The notes below the pieces were generated by a model that ran no database searches, was not told where the DNA came from, and saw only the letters and a program-made list of their open reading frames with translations. A DNA stretch of 64,000 nucleotides, from assembly GCF_910592395.1 (NCBI RefSeq), contig NC_088312.1, positions 7,812,001 to 7,876,000 on the forward strand, given 5' to 3'. Of the stretch, positions 32,101 to 44,473 are shown piece by piece (within the stretch, counting starts at the first letter, position 1; each line of letters opens with the position of its first letter). The position numbers and the translations under genes were made by a program. This stretch comes from Lineus longissimus. Its lineage: Eukaryota; Nemertea; Pilidiophora; Heteronemertea; Lineidae.

Positions 32101-35100
32101 TGATACTGATGTAAATAGTAGCAATTATTTATTAAGGAAATCTTTATTTGATTACTATGTCACTAAGATGCAAACAAGGTTTTCGAAGTACTTGAGAAAA
32201 GTGCTTTGAAAATTTTTTTAAAGAACATTTTTGGTCATTCATTTCCCTACCTGTCGTTGGTAAAAGACAGACCCCTCATTCCTAACGTAGGCACATAACA
32301 GGTGTCATTCTGAAAACACGACAGGCAACATAATAATATTTGAGAGTGTAAAGCACTTTGAGAAAGTAGATAGTTACAGTGAAAAGTGTTTTAAAAGAAC
32401 TCACTATTCTGACAGGCGGAGATAGAGAATTGTACTTTTACTTTGCATGGACCCAATAAGTTACTACCATAGCTAATTCTTTCTTCAATTTTCAAGACTT
32501 TCAAGTTCACAAAATAGACACACAGATATCAATCAGATAGAGAAAAACACAAGCAAAATCATACATCATTTCCAGGAGAAAATATACATATAAAAAATCC
32601 CAGTCATGCTTTGCATAGGACAGGTACAGTACTGGGCTTGTGTGTTCTTGCATAAAAAGAAATGCAGCGATATTCTCTAAATGTCTTACCAAGTGTTTGT
32701 ACATGTACAAATCCCATAAATCTATAGCAATGTTTAAGTGTGGTCCCAAGGCTTCTGAAATCTTTAGCAGGCACTTCAGGTAGCACCGCAGAGCAACTTC
32801 TGGTGTTTCTGGCTGAAATCAGAATAGAAATCATGTGATTATTGAAATTCAGTACCGACTCGGTAGCAAATGATATGAAAAGTACAAGTAAATTCGAACA
32901 AAGTTTAGGGAGGTTTGCTCCATGAACCTGGTATTGATGGTGGGCTCAACGTTTAGAATGAATTTGATTACCTTGGACAATGTCTTCTTCAGAAGCTCCG
33001 ACACAAGAAAGTAACAGCCTCCACCTTTTTTCTGAAAGTAAGGAACAGAATTATTAATGGCCATGCTGTCCATTGCGCAAAAACACACTGAATAACAATA
33101 TAAACATTGCCGATGTCTACACAGATGTACAACTAGGCCTACTATAAATACCAAGTTTCAGCAAATTTGCATACACCATGTGGCTATTTTTGAGGCTATT
33201 GTCAAAGACCTCCAGGCTGCCCTTCCTTAGGCACTCGGGTACTGAGCATAGGTGACTGTACTGTCCTTACCTTGGCACCATCTTCTGCTACAGGCTCCAT
33301 CATGGTCAAATGAGTAAGCATCCACCATGAGAAGCCTATTGGATTCTTGCACTCAAACATGGGAGGCAGTAGGAACTTGTCACAGTCTATTTCATCTTGG
33401 TTGGTGGGGTTAGCCTGTCCCTGCTGTAGCACTTGGTACACCTGTAACAGGCTCACCCAGAATGAGTCGCACCTGTCGTCTTGCTTGTATTTGGAATCAA
33501 CAAGACGGTGTAGATATAGCCAAGTGTCCTTGGCATGCTCGCAGGGGAAGAAGCTACTCTTTAGATAGTCTGTGAACTGTAACTTGAATCAAAAGATAAA
33601 AGTATGAAAATGAGAGCCATTTTAAGCCAGGCCTTATAAATAACTGACTGAGAGTGAGGATCAATACTGATTGAGACAAAAACCTACTTATGTCCTTTCC
33701 AGTCAGCAAGCCAATTTGATATCATGATTTTTTTGTACGTCACCAGTGCACATTTTTTAAGTGTAGTTGTAGGCCAGCTGAGAGAGATTTCATCGTTAAG
33801 ATATGATGAAATATCATGCCTAGATTCTCACTGAAGAGAGTGCCTGCCCCCCCCCCTCCAACCTCAAGGAGAGACAAAATACTTACACCATGGAATTTGT
33901 CAATTGCTACTTGGACCATGTTCCAGAGAAGTAACTGAGTAACTTGAACTGAGATACTGTTATAAATCACATCCTCCTGCCGTGGGCTTTGTAGCAATAC
34001 AAAGTGTGACTCTGAAAGGAATATGTGAGGTCTGATTAGAAGGTTTGCAAAAAGTGTTCCATTCTGCCTTACATCCATGTCTATGTCTGGTATGGTATGC
34101 ATGAAATCAATCCCAAAATCAAGCGTCACAAGTTTCATTGTCCATGTAATCAAGGTTGATTTGAAGGCAATAACTGTGATTAGCCTACCTGAAAGAATCT
34201 TCTCTAATTCATTAAATATGTCCAACATGGCAGTGTAGACATTGAGGTGCAGGTGATACATGGTGAAACATGCCTAAAACAAATAGAAAATAGTTAAAGA
34301 ATCAGATAATTGGCGGGCAAGAATCTAAAGCGGTCCAGTGGATCCCGAGAGCCCTGACTTGGACCTAAGGGAAAAGGAATCACAACCAAAAGCTGACTCC
34401 AGCCAATATAGTGTGGGAAAAATCGGGAGTCCAGGTATAAATGTAACAGATGTAACCATGCCACAAACCTTCATTACACAGTACAGAAGTAGACCACATC
34501 ACTTTATCAGGTATCTGTATTTACTACTAGCCAAGTTACTGAAACTTACATTTTTCTCACAATTTCCACAGGGTATCAAGTGCCTTGCTAGATCTGACAT
34601 AGGTCCAACATGGAGCAATAAACTTCTCAGCTGGATCATAAGTTTTTCAACACCGGTGTCCGAGAAACTGGTTGAGCTGGAATAGGAAAGGATGACACTT
34701 TTACTCATAAAAATAATGAAAAAGCACTTTCAAATAGCACTTCAGGGCCCAAGATTTTAAAAACTACATGTTTTTGTAGATAGTAGGAATGTATAACGTG
34801 GCAATGGATAAGGTAAATGGCATTCAGGGCAATCAATATAAGTTTAATCTAGAAATCATATTGACCACTTAGTATGACAACAAAACGAAATTTCCTCCTG
34901 ATTTTAAGAGTAAAAAACTTTACCTCGTTTTAAGAAACCATCTCAGAAAGGCAAAGAATGTCTTCATGTGCTTCTCACAGGTGTCTATTTCTCTTTCACC
35001 TGAAATATTCAATAATGTTACCAAGTTATAATCTTATTTTGTGTATAGGCCTACCCATTAAGCTGTGGTTTCTACGAGCTATTACGTCCCAATAATTTGT

Positions 35101-36835
35101 CTTCACTTGTGGTTTGTGTTAAGAAGTCTTAGAAAGTTACTATCTTTGTTTCATCCTTTAAGAGGAATGATACAAACATAAAAATCTAGAAGGCCTACTT
35201 AAACATTTCTTACCACCAGTGAAGTTTCCAATCCTTAATTTACACAATCTTTCCACCTTGCTGATTTCCTGCCTGGAATAGTGGACAAAGATCAAGAGTA
35301 TTATCAATTAAAAGATATAGCCATGCAGTAGAGAAAAAAAACAACAATTATGACAGTCTGCTCTCGAGAAAAGACAACTTTTAGACGCAACACCAATTTA
35401 GAGATCAAAGGAATAATCTCTGCAGAAATTCTGCTCTACCCTAATTTTAAAGGTAGCTGCAGTCAAAGAATTTTAGTATTTGTTTTATCATAAATGAAGA
35501 ACGAACTGACACGCCTGACCTTGCAAAGCAAAAGAGTTTGTCTCCATAGTTGATAAAGATATCTGCTGTAACGAAGGTGTGGCCAAACAGTTCACAACAA
35601 CCAGACATGGACCACTCTTCATCTATTTTATCTGATGACATTTTCTTTCTATGATGAAGCTGAAAATAAAGAAATCTAAACTAAAGACGACAGCATTTTT
35701 GATGGGAGGTTTTTTTTATTTATGTCAACAAGTTGTTACCGGTACAGTAGCAGTAGGCCTAGGCCCTATAATTAATAAAGAATAACTTTATTTAGGAAAG
35801 GGGACCACAAATAGAAACCATTAAACAAACAATTGTCCCTCGTGCACATACTAAAACACATGTGAGAGACCCCATCCACATTACAAGGGTAGACTCATGA
35901 AAATAGGTCCATTGGTTTTGTTGGATATGTGGATGTGGATGTCTTTTTGGGTCACCCTGTGCCGGCGAGGCAAAAAATTTCAAATGCTACCAACAACTCT
36001 ACTGATCAAGCAATTTAATTTTCTAGCATGTTCGAATGTTGCAATAAAAAATGCAGACAAGGTAAACACGTTTAAACTAAGTTTAATCAAATTGTCAGTT
36101 GGTTTTTGGAGCGTTTTGTTGTTAGGAAATCTTCGGCAAATCTTACATAGTTCTAAATTTACCGCTCTACAGTGGCGCCAGTATCCAGTCGTTTCGCTCC
36201 CTAATCTATCGTTTTGCTCCAAACCCAAAGTTAAATGAGTCGTCTACAGTGTGACATTGGGCAAGTCATTTGACTACCTATTTATTGGTTACATGGCACT
36301 GCCCGAAATGGGTTGGAATAGGCTACTGAGTTAATTTACTTACGTCCGACAATAATCCATTGACGTGTACCTGGTTGCCATTTGTGTGTAAAACAGTTGG
36401 TCTATCTATTCTCGGACGAAACTTGGTCCCTCACAAACTTTGGTCGATTTCGGAGAGAACATTTCCATCTCGGAGGGGAGGGGAGGGGTGGTGAGGCAAA
36501 TGCCACACTTACTTTACTTTCCTCTTCTGACTTCTTGATGATGGCTATAAGCTTAGATATAAAGTTAAGGTTGTGACCATGTCTCAGGCCGTGAAGTAGA
36601 TAGGACGGGAGGGAGAGGACGGGTTAGGGGGAGGGGGAGGGGCAGGGGAGGGGTGGTGAGGCAAATTCCACACTTACTTTACTTTCCTCTTCTGACTTCT
36701 TGATGTTGGCTGTAAGCTTAAGGTTGTGACTATGTCTCAGGCCGTGAAGTAGATAGGACTGCTTGCCTCGTTGCTTCTTCTCATTGTCCGCGAAAAAGAT
36801 AATTCCAAATGTATAAATGATTGGTGTCTCAGGTC
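26147..36835 (-). CDS. MMS22L: MMS22L, replication-fork repair protein (28 exons recognised)
   Basis: Exons 5' to 3': 36678-36835, 35520-35659, 35214-35272, 34924-34999, 34550-34676, 34189-34273, 33887-34011, 33271-33576, 32972-33031, 32690-32812, 32251-32309, 32029-32088, 31650-31860, 31221-31393, 30886-31016, 30596-30736, 30182-30305, 29902-29976, 29583-29744, 29268-29391, 28821-28991, 28399-28521, 28030-28128, 27691-27735, 27143-27333, 26844-26978, 26487-26678, 26147-26213. All phases agree, giving about 1,179 codons against roughly 1,240 in vertebrates. Diagnostic stretches are NPIGFSWWMLTHL, WKQLKVRVFSKFHVRRLNEL, YWSLLTTYFDGIQEVLESC and QSYSEIALNFFKTYIKGF. MMS22L is a helical scaffold that works with TONSL at stalled or broken replication forks and promotes RAD51 loading. 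The first exon carrying the start codon was not identified; exon 36678 needs one upstream base. A Met in exon 35520-35659 is a less likely alternative start. Confidence 0.9.
28165..28297 (-). mobile_element. tRNA-derived SINE-like element (MMS22L intron)
   Basis: On the minus strand, ACTGGCCTAGTTGTTAGGTC (A box) is followed by GGGTTAGACTCC (B box), then a SINE-like tail (CCTTATCCAATGAGCAAAGT). It sits in an intron between MMS22L exons 28030-28128 and 28399-28521. Confidence 0.5.
36484..36604 (-). pseudogene. Partial duplicate of MMS22L exon (3' part with donor)
   Basis: A diverged copy of about 120 bases of the exon at 36678-36835, covering its 3' half, the donor and some intron. The translation differs slightly (LLHGLRHGHNL against LLHGLRHSHNL) and carries a small insertion, but both end in KKSEEESK followed by GTAAGT. 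The copy is offset by about 165 bases and has no acceptor, so it could serve only as an alternative donor or as intronic debris. Confidence 0.7.
36599..36660 (+). repeat. G-rich tract with G-quadruplex potential
   Basis: Multiple runs of three to five G, for example GGTTAGGGGGAGGGGGAGGG, lie between the two copies of the duplicated MMS22L exon half. The plus strand could form a G-quadruplex near the MMS22L/PYROXD1 divergent promoter. Confidence 0.6.
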
Positions 36836-37195
36836 CTGTGAGAAGGAGGGGGCAGCCAGTAAAATCACGGGTGGGAATTGCGAAGGGATGGTGTCGAGTA
36901 TCACCACAACAACGTTGATATGATTTCTCGTCATTTCAGCGTGCATGACTTGGGACATCCAGTGAGGCAGCAAAAAGTAGCGACGGTACAGCTAGAAGTA
37001 GCAACAACTCGCAAAAAGGTATGCTTGTGTGACTGACTGGTGACCGAGTTGGCAAAGACATGTGGCACACTGTCACAAGCTCTGCAGATTCTATAAACGG
37101 TGATCAAGATTGACCTCTCAATCATTGCCGCGGATTGTTTTGCATGTTTTGATATCAATTAAAGGCTGTACGATCTTTTTACAGGATATTTGAAA
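36836..37195. promoter_or_regulatory. Divergent intergenic region of MMS22L and PYROXD1, including PYROXD1 5' UTR intron
   Basis: About 360 bases separate the 5'-most recognised MMS22L exon from the PYROXD1 ATG. On plus, a donor at 37019 (AAAAAG|GTATGC) and an acceptor at 37184 (TTTTTACAG) just before the ATG suggest a 5' UTR intron 37019-37184. The PYROXD1 transcript would then start within or beside the region that must hold MMS22L's first exon. A shared bidirectional promoter is inferred; no core element was identified. Confidence 0.5.
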
Positions 37196-40100
37196 ATGGA
37201 CTTCAAGTATGTTGTGGTTGGCGGTGGCATTGCTGGAGTCACTTGTGTGGAAACGGTAAGTATAAGTATGCATCTCTTGCTTCCTTTACAATTAGCTTCA
37301 ACTGTCAATAATCTGTGTAATTAAAGACATTTTTAAGTCAATTCAATGTCTACTGAGCACCTTACAGACTAAATCTTTTGTTGCAAAAGCCGGAGTAGAC
37401 AAAACCTGCAAAAGGTAACTTTGGTTTGCCTCTGATTACCGGTATGTCAATGTTCCATAGCAATCTGATCTGATGTCAATGTTCGTTACCAGTCTCTGAT
37501 GTAGTTTTCCTTTCTTTTCAGTTGTCTCTTTTTTGCCAAGAGGAGAGTATCTTACTCATTTCGGCCTCACCATTGGTTAAGGCAGTCATGAACTTCAGGC
37601 AGGTGGGTTGATTCACCTTGAAAACTTGTGATTGTTGTGCAACTCTTTAGGAGCCACAGTGAAGTTGTGGCTAGGACTCTCAGCTAGCAACCAAGACGTC
37701 TCTGGTTTGAACCCCACAGTCGGCGTGAGGCTTTAGGCTGGTCTTCTTCCCTCATCCAGGTGTATAAATGGGTACCAGTCCGAAGTACTCGGGTTAAAGC
37801 ACTGTATGGAACAAATCTCAAGCACATATAATTCATATCAACTTCGTTGTGTCTGTTTTCAGGTTTCTAAAACCTTGGAAGAATTCGATGTTCAGGAACA
37901 GCCCTTGACCTACTTAGAGGCTCACTGTCCAAATGTGAAAGTTGTTCACGCAGCTGTGGTGAATTTAGACCCTGAACAGAATGTAAGTTAATCGATATAT
38001 GATTTCTGGTATTGAGATCAGACCAAGTATATAGCGACATAAAAAGATTTGTTTTCATGGAGATACTAGTCTTGCATTGCATCATTACTTTGGTCCTCTA
38101 CAAAATTGTGTTCAGAAATTTCTCTTTTTTCTATGGCCTACCAGCCAGTAATCAATTTACCATCTGAATGACTTCTAGATCTAGTAGTCGTTCAAATGGC
38201 TAAATCAATCCTGTAAACCATTTCGATTCCAGAAGGTTACTACAAATGATGGTGTGAGTTACACATACAAGAAGCTATGCCTCTGCTGTGGTGCGAAACC
38301 AAAGGTCATCGCTAAAGATAACCCATACGTCCTTGGTATTAGAGATACAGAGAGTATTGAGGAGTTCCAGAAGAAGTTAGTGGATGCAAGAAGAGTTGTG
38401 GTTGTTGGCAATGGAGGAATTGCTACCGAAATTGTGTAAGTTTTAAGTGGGAGGCTGGCCTAACAGTTACAGTACTTTTAAGTGTTGATCACTCAATGTA
38501 CCGGTACACTCGTGTTCATGCAGTTCAAACGAAATTGCAGAAGATGTAGATTTAAACATAATCTGCTGAGTGCTTGTATGTGTAGTATTGGTACACTCTG
38601 ATTAAAGAAAAATGATTAAAGCAGACATTTTGCTCTTGAGCAACTACTCGCTAGTTTAACTAATACACAGTCAAGTTCATTTCAAAACTCCTTTTCATAT
38701 TTCCAGCTATGAGATTGAAGGTTATGAAGTCATCTGGGCCATCAAAGATCCGTCGATCAGCTCCACATTCGTTGACCCTGGAGCTGCTGAATTCTTCGTG
38801 CCACATCTCTCGATGGAGAAAGATCCAGAGAAGAAACCAGTCAAGAGAGTCAAATATACCACGGTTGAAAAGGAAGTCGGTAGGTTTTGTTGATGAAAAA
38901 AGTGCATATCTACCTAATTGGAAATGTTAAAAATCAGTGACAAATTTAGCATTTTCACAAACGGCTTAGGCTTTTAAAGTGGGAAATGTATCTCGCTTAG
39001 CCAGCAGCTCTCGCCCTCCCAATGCCCGAATAATTGATGATAAAGAGTTACTGAACTAAGATTGTGAAGATACAATATTGCAGTTGTTGTCAAAGTCGTA
39101 AACCATTTCTGTTTCTATTATTTCAGCCGTAACATCACCGGCTGGATTGAGCGGGGATACACTAGGAGGTGCTCTTGGGCCTGATTGGTCTAATGGCTTA
39201 CTAATGACTGGGAAAAAACGGGTCAGTTCTCAGAATGAAAGAAGGGGGTCTTCTGATGAGACTAATTTTGGCACAGATCAAAGATGGCTCCCTGTCATGC
39301 CAAACCGCCCCATCCCCTTTATTAGTCTGCCTATTGCAGGAGAAAGTTTGAAATTAATCGTGAAATGCGATAATTTAAAAATATGTTTTTAAAATTGACA
39401 ATGAATGACGGGGCCTGGTCAACCTTTTTCTCAGGGCCTCTACTGCATTTGTCCCTGAATTTTTAGATAAAAGTTAACGAAAAAGAAAGGTGTGCTGTGC
39501 ATTCATTACTAAGATAAAGCAGTAGTAATCCAGGTGTGATCTGATTTTTCTGATCTACAGGTAGTTCAACTCTTTTATTTTCCAGGGCATGAAAAACATT
39601 CATGTTGAATACAATGTTGAGGTCAAGAAGATTATGCTGAAGGAAGAATTCTTGAAGGCTGGGTTAACAGCAACTGGTATCGATCAGCGAACGGGTAAGC
39701 AAAGGTAACCAACCTGTGGCTGTGCAGCAATAACACATAAGGCTTGGTGTACATACCTTTAAAGTTCACATTGTAGTGCGTAATGTGTCAGTTTGCACAT
39801 GTCACACAAGACAAGATTAAAGGGACTCTATAAGTAGCATCCAGATTAATCAGATAAAGTTGCACAATGTTGCCAATAGGGGTCTCTTCCATTTCACAGT
39901 TCATCGAAACCATTCTCTCTTGAAAAAGATATGTATCTCATGCTGAATCAAAGACAACCCAGTCTTCTAACATTCTGTTCTCTTTCTCATTGCTTCTTTT
40001 AACAGATGATGCGTCCTGGCCTGTCTACTTAGAACTTACAAATGAAAAGATATATGGTTGTGACATCGTAGTGAGTGCTACAGGAGTCGTGCCTAATACC

Positions 40101-41823
40101 GGGATCTGTCATAAAGGAGGTTTGGTGTGTATTCTAGCCCAAACCGATATAAGAATTGGTGGTGACTTTTTTTCTACTTGGTTTTACTCCACTCGGTTGT
40201 ATACTTTAAAACCTCGAATACAAGGAATGAGGCTCCGCCCAAAATCATTGCAATGGTTTGAATGGGGATGGGCCAATAGGCCAGGTGTTATTCTTTTATC
40301 AATGGCATGGGACAATGGAGTTGCATGTGTTATAATCTTGCTCTGATATTAGCTGACATTGACAGCGAAACGAAATCAACATCACTGGTTATAGTAGGTC
40401 CAATTCTTCTAACAAAAAGAGACCCTATTGTGTCGTTTCTTTAGAATTTGACATCGATGTATTTGTGTTTTCAGTTTGAACTAGCTGACGATGGTGGCAT
40501 GAAGGTCAATGACAACATGTGTACGAATATAAAGGACGTTTACGCTGCTGGTGACATGTGTACGGCAAATTGGGAACCTGCTCCTCATTGGCTGCAGGTG
40601 AGAACAATTACAATACGATTATACAGGTTGTTCCAAAAAAATAGAAATCAAGAAAGCATCACAAAGGGAACATCACAATGTCCCCAATGACCCAATTTTT
40701 TGCTGGGTGAAAGCACTGCAGTCGCCCCCATAAACGAGAGCTTGGTAGCTATGCCGTTCTAGTGGCCTGGATGAATCATACATTCCCATTTTATTTCAGA
40801 TGCGATTATGGACACAAGCACGCCAAATGGGACACTATGTAGCCAAGTGTATGGTCGCTAACTTAAATGAGGAAGAAATCTCCCCCGACATATGCTTTGA
40901 ATTGTTTTCTCATGTTACCAAGTTCTTTGGTTATAAGGTAAGACATTGAGACAATTTAGTCAGTGTGACCCTTTGTAAACCTCCAACTGCAGATCTTGTA
41001 CTATTTTGATTGAACAAAAGAAATGTCCTCTTATTGTGAAGGCTATTCCTAGAGAATGTCTATGAATTGATAGATTGTGCTATTGTCCTTGACGGAGGCC
41101 TTGAATGTAGTAGCATTGCAGCAACCAAAGAATAGATAGATGTGACATTGTCTTCAACTGCGAAAAACATCATGCTTCTCTCTCTCATCAAGTCCTAAAG
41201 AATACTTTGCCTCCAGTTTGATACCAGTGTCACTCTCCCTGGTTTTTGAGAGTTCTGTAGTGATGATATTTTTGGGTCATATCATTTTGTTGTTGTCATT
41301 TCAGGTGGTGCTACTTGGTAAATTCAATGCCCAGGGCTACGGAAAGGAATATGAAATATTACTGAGAATGACAAAAGGTAAGTTGGGTGTTCAGGCAAAG
41401 TCTGTAGAATTATGTCACCGTCAAGTGTTTTGAAAACAAAGATAAGTGTAAAGTCCAAAGTATGATGATATACAACACTAAAACATGGTCAAGCATCCCC
41501 ACACTGGTCCTACATGTACATGTACTTTACTGTTGAATGGAGCCCAAATGCCTTGTAGGGGTATTTCAATGTTACCTGCATTGCCCCTTTCCGTGGACAA
41601 AAGCCTGGAGCAAGTTTCTGCCTCATCATTGTTTATTCAAATTGCAGGTGTTGAGTTCATTAAGGTCATCATGAAGGATGGGAGGATGTGTGGTGCTATT
41701 CTTATCGGAGACACGGACTTAGAGGAAACGTTTGAAAACCTCATTCTCAATCAGATGGACTTGAGTGCCTTCGGTGAGGAACTGTTAGACCCTAATATAG
41801 ACATTGGGGATTACTTTGACTGA
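37196..41823 (+). CDS. PYROXD1: Pyridine nucleotide-disulphide oxidoreductase domain protein 1
   Basis: Twelve exons: 37196-37255, 37522-37602, 37863-37982, 38233-38435, 38707-38879, 39127-39221, 39586-39694, 40006-40124, 40475-40597, 40800-40937, 41305-41377, 41648-41823. All phases agree, giving 489 residues (vertebrate protein about 500). The FAD-binding motif [14 protein letters not shown] is at the N-terminus, the NAD(P)-binding motif [13 protein letters not shown] lies near residue 150, and the second FAD motif is YAAGDMC. The C-terminus [17 protein letters not shown]...[11 protein letters not shown] is typical of PYROXD1. The protein is a nuclear and cytosolic flavoprotein that lacks the redox CxxxxC pair of classical disulphide reductases; vertebrate PYROXD1 protects the tRNA ligase RTCB from oxidation. 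Exon 8 is ended at 40124 (GTGTGT donor) because this keeps phase with exon 9. Confidence 0.93.
37640..37805 (+). mobile_element. tRNA-derived SINE (PYROXD1 intron 2)
   Basis: GTTGTGGCTAGGACTCTC resembles an A box and GGTTTGAACCC is a good B box, followed by a SINE-like tail (GTATAAATGGGTACC and GGGTTAAAGCACTGTA). It has no coding potential. Confidence 0.6.
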
Positions 41824-42454
41824 TGGACTTGGAGACAATTGAAAACCTTATATAGACATTGAGGATTACTTTGACTGATGGACTTGGAGACAATTGAAAA
41901 CCTTAAATAGACATTGAGGATTACTTTGACTGATGGACTTGGAGACAATTGAAAACCTTAAATAGACATTGAGGATTACTTTGACTGATGGACTTGGAGA
42001 CAATTGAAAACCTTATATAGACATTGAGGATTATTTTGACTGATGGACTTGGAGACAATTGAAAACCTTATATAGACATTGAGGATTACTTTGACTGATG
42101 GACTTGGAGACAATTGAAAACCTTATATAGACATTGAGGATTACTTTGACTGATGGACTTGGAGACAATTGAAAACCTTAAATAGACATTGAGGATTACT
42201 TTGACTGATGGACTTGGAGACAATTGAAAACCTTAAATAGACATTGAGGATTACTTTGACTGATGGACTTGGAGACAATTGAAAACCTTATATAGACATT
42301 GAGGATTACTTTGACTGATGGACTTGGAGACAATTGAAAACCTTATATAGACATTGAGGATTACTTTGACTGATGGACTTGGAGACAATTGAAAACCTTA
42401 TATAGACATTGAGGATTACTTTGACTGATGGACTTGGAGACAATTGAAAACCTT
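41821..42454 (+). repeat. 55-bp minisatellite in the PYROXD1 3' UTR, copied from around the stop codon
   Basis: Eleven complete 55-base units run from the stop codon (41821) to 42425, followed by a partial twelfth. Each starts TGATGGACTTGGAGACAATT and ends GAGGATTACTTTGAC. The second part of the unit matches the last coding bases (GACATTGGGGATTACTTTGA), so the array regenerates codons for Asp-Ile-Glu-Asp-Tyr-Phe-Asp plus stop in every copy. Units differ mainly at one A/T site (CTTATATAG or CTTAAATAG). A poly(A) signal follows, so the array is transcribed as 3' UTR. Confidence 0.95.
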
Positions 42455-42474
42455 GAACATTTTGAAAAACATTT

Positions 42475-42480
42475 AATAAA
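42475..42480 (+). promoter_or_regulatory. Poly(A) signal of PYROXD1
   Basis: AATAAA located shortly after the minisatellite, about 650 bases past the stop codon, so the whole repeat array lies in the predicted 3' UTR. Confidence 0.65.
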
Positions 42481-42764
42481 GTACAATATAATGAACTCTT
42501 GCATTATTATCTTTTTTGCGTGCTGCCATGAATGAGTCACCTTCTTTCAGTCAAGTTTTCTTGCCTTATATCATCAACTGAAGTATTTGTTATCCGAATA
42601 GTGCAGTAGTACAACTGAGAATAAAGGCTTGATGCATGAGAATGGGTAATCATTCTGAACCATCAGAGTTAAGCACTCCGTTACCTCCCCTCATACGGTG
42701 TAACAGAGTCCGGGTCGGTGGAGCGGAGCCAAGACTCAAGGGTCAAGATGCTGAATAATTGGCT

Positions 42765-42884
42765 TGGGTGATATGAATAAAGACTAGCAAATGCTTTTAC
42801 TCCGGTTTTGTACAGGAAGGCCTAGTGTAAATGTACATGGAGATTTAGATAAAAGCATTTGCTAGTCTTTATTCATATCACCCA
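42765..42884. repeat. Perfect 35-bp inverted repeat with 50-bp spacer
   Basis: Arms 42765-42799 and 42850-42884 are exact reverse complements (left arm begins TGGGTGATATGAATAAAGAC). Perfect identity suggests a recent origin. It may be a foldback element or a transcribed hairpin downstream of PYROXD1. Confidence 0.9.
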
Positions 42885-44358
42885 ATGTCTCAACTATTTC
42901 TACATCACCTCAGCTTCTTGTGGTTGTGAAAATCATGGTGAATTGGCCATTAGAAACAACTTCATGAGACACTCATACAACATGGCATGATAGAAAAGTT
43001 CAGTTAGGTTCGTCCCGTTTTAATTGCGCAAGTCATATCATGCCCAAAGTATAAACAGTCTCTTGATGTATATCTAATCCATTTAGTAGCAATTAGGGAC
43101 AGTTTTTAATGAAGGCTGCCTACACCATATAAACTATATAGGGAGTGTCACAACAGTTTCTGCTAATGGACGTCATTAAAATGACACAACATGAGCATTA
43201 TTTTCATCGCTTTGAGTGTAAGTCAACATCAATGAGTCCCCAGGGCTGTTTTAAACATCCACAGTTGGAACTTTATGAAATGGCATATCTCTCAAGAGCA
43301 GGAATTAGTTCATCGCGAGTTAGCCTTATTGGGTCACTGGGGACGCTTGTTGGTTACGGGCTTCGCCATGAATGCCCATCAATCGGAATGAACACACGAG
43401 AATGGACTGTCCCAATGGACCTAGCGACCATGAATTAGCTCTTCCATCTGTTAACGATAATGATGACATCCCTGTAGATAAATTGACAAACATCAAGCAC
43501 CATAATGCTGCTCCTGGTAATTAATTCATAACTCAATGAAAAGGAGGAGAGCGGTCAGACCATCACTATGATAAAGCCATTATAGATTAGCGCGAAGACC
43601 GGTGATTGATCCTATGTGGGAATGTCCCTGGTTTGCGTCATATGTTTATTGTGTTACAGAAGATCGGTCGGATGTGTCGCTGAACAACGCATCTAGAGGA
43701 AGACGGAGTATCTGAAAAAAAGGACGATTGGGTCTGCGTCATTATTGGTGCTCGATATATTATCGGTAAGTGAACCTCATTGATTCCCACCAAGCTCAAT
43801 TAAATAATCACGGTGTATCACCATTTTTGCATGGTCTCTGGTATCAAGTTGGAGTGCGAACTTCTTTAGCACAATCTTCGTCAATTTCCCTTTTGCAATG
43901 GACATCCCGCGGACCCCGCTCTTCCAGGCGCGGACGCAGTACTGTAGTGGATTCGGTCTTTCGCAGGCAAAATTATCAATCCCAGGCAGCTGGTCACAAA
44001 TTCGCCTCTGAAATTTAATGTGCCTACCATTAATCAATGGGAACAACAGTTGTATGAAACGGATGAAGTCAACTTGTGAGAGTGGTCAATGTGCCGTTTT
44101 CAAACTGATTTATTAAATCTTCTGTTGGCGCAGACTTTGATTGTGTGGCTAATTTCTGTAAAGGACGATGTCAAAACCATGCCTAATAAGTTTCCAAACT
44201 GATTTACAAACTATTTTGTTGCAGCATAGTTGGACTGTGTATGGGCTGATATCTGTTTAGGGGATGTCACAATCACGCCTACCGAATCGGGAATCTACCA
44301 ATCTTTTTACCGACGATAACGATCACTGAGTTTTAATGTATTTTTCCTTTCTTTGCAG
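42885..44358. other. Intergenic and 5' UTR intron upstream of the TRPV-like gene
   Basis: No coding exon is recognised. A consensus donor at 43766 (TATCG|GTAAGTG) and an acceptor at 44358 (CTTTGCAG) outline a probable 5' UTR intron of the TRPV-like gene, placing its transcription start upstream of 43765. Confidence 0.5.
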
Positions 44359-44473
44359 GCATTGCTGAGTGAGTGGAAGGCCATCCAGTAATTGTCGCAG
44401 CCAACGCGGCCGAACTCGCAGGATCGATTTAATCTGATGAACACTAAGTTTTGTGACTGGAATATATCGCAAA

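Noticed and set aside
41821-42454. CRISPR-like array
   Set aside because: Units are contiguous with no unique spacers, in a eukaryotic 3' UTR; it is a minisatellite.
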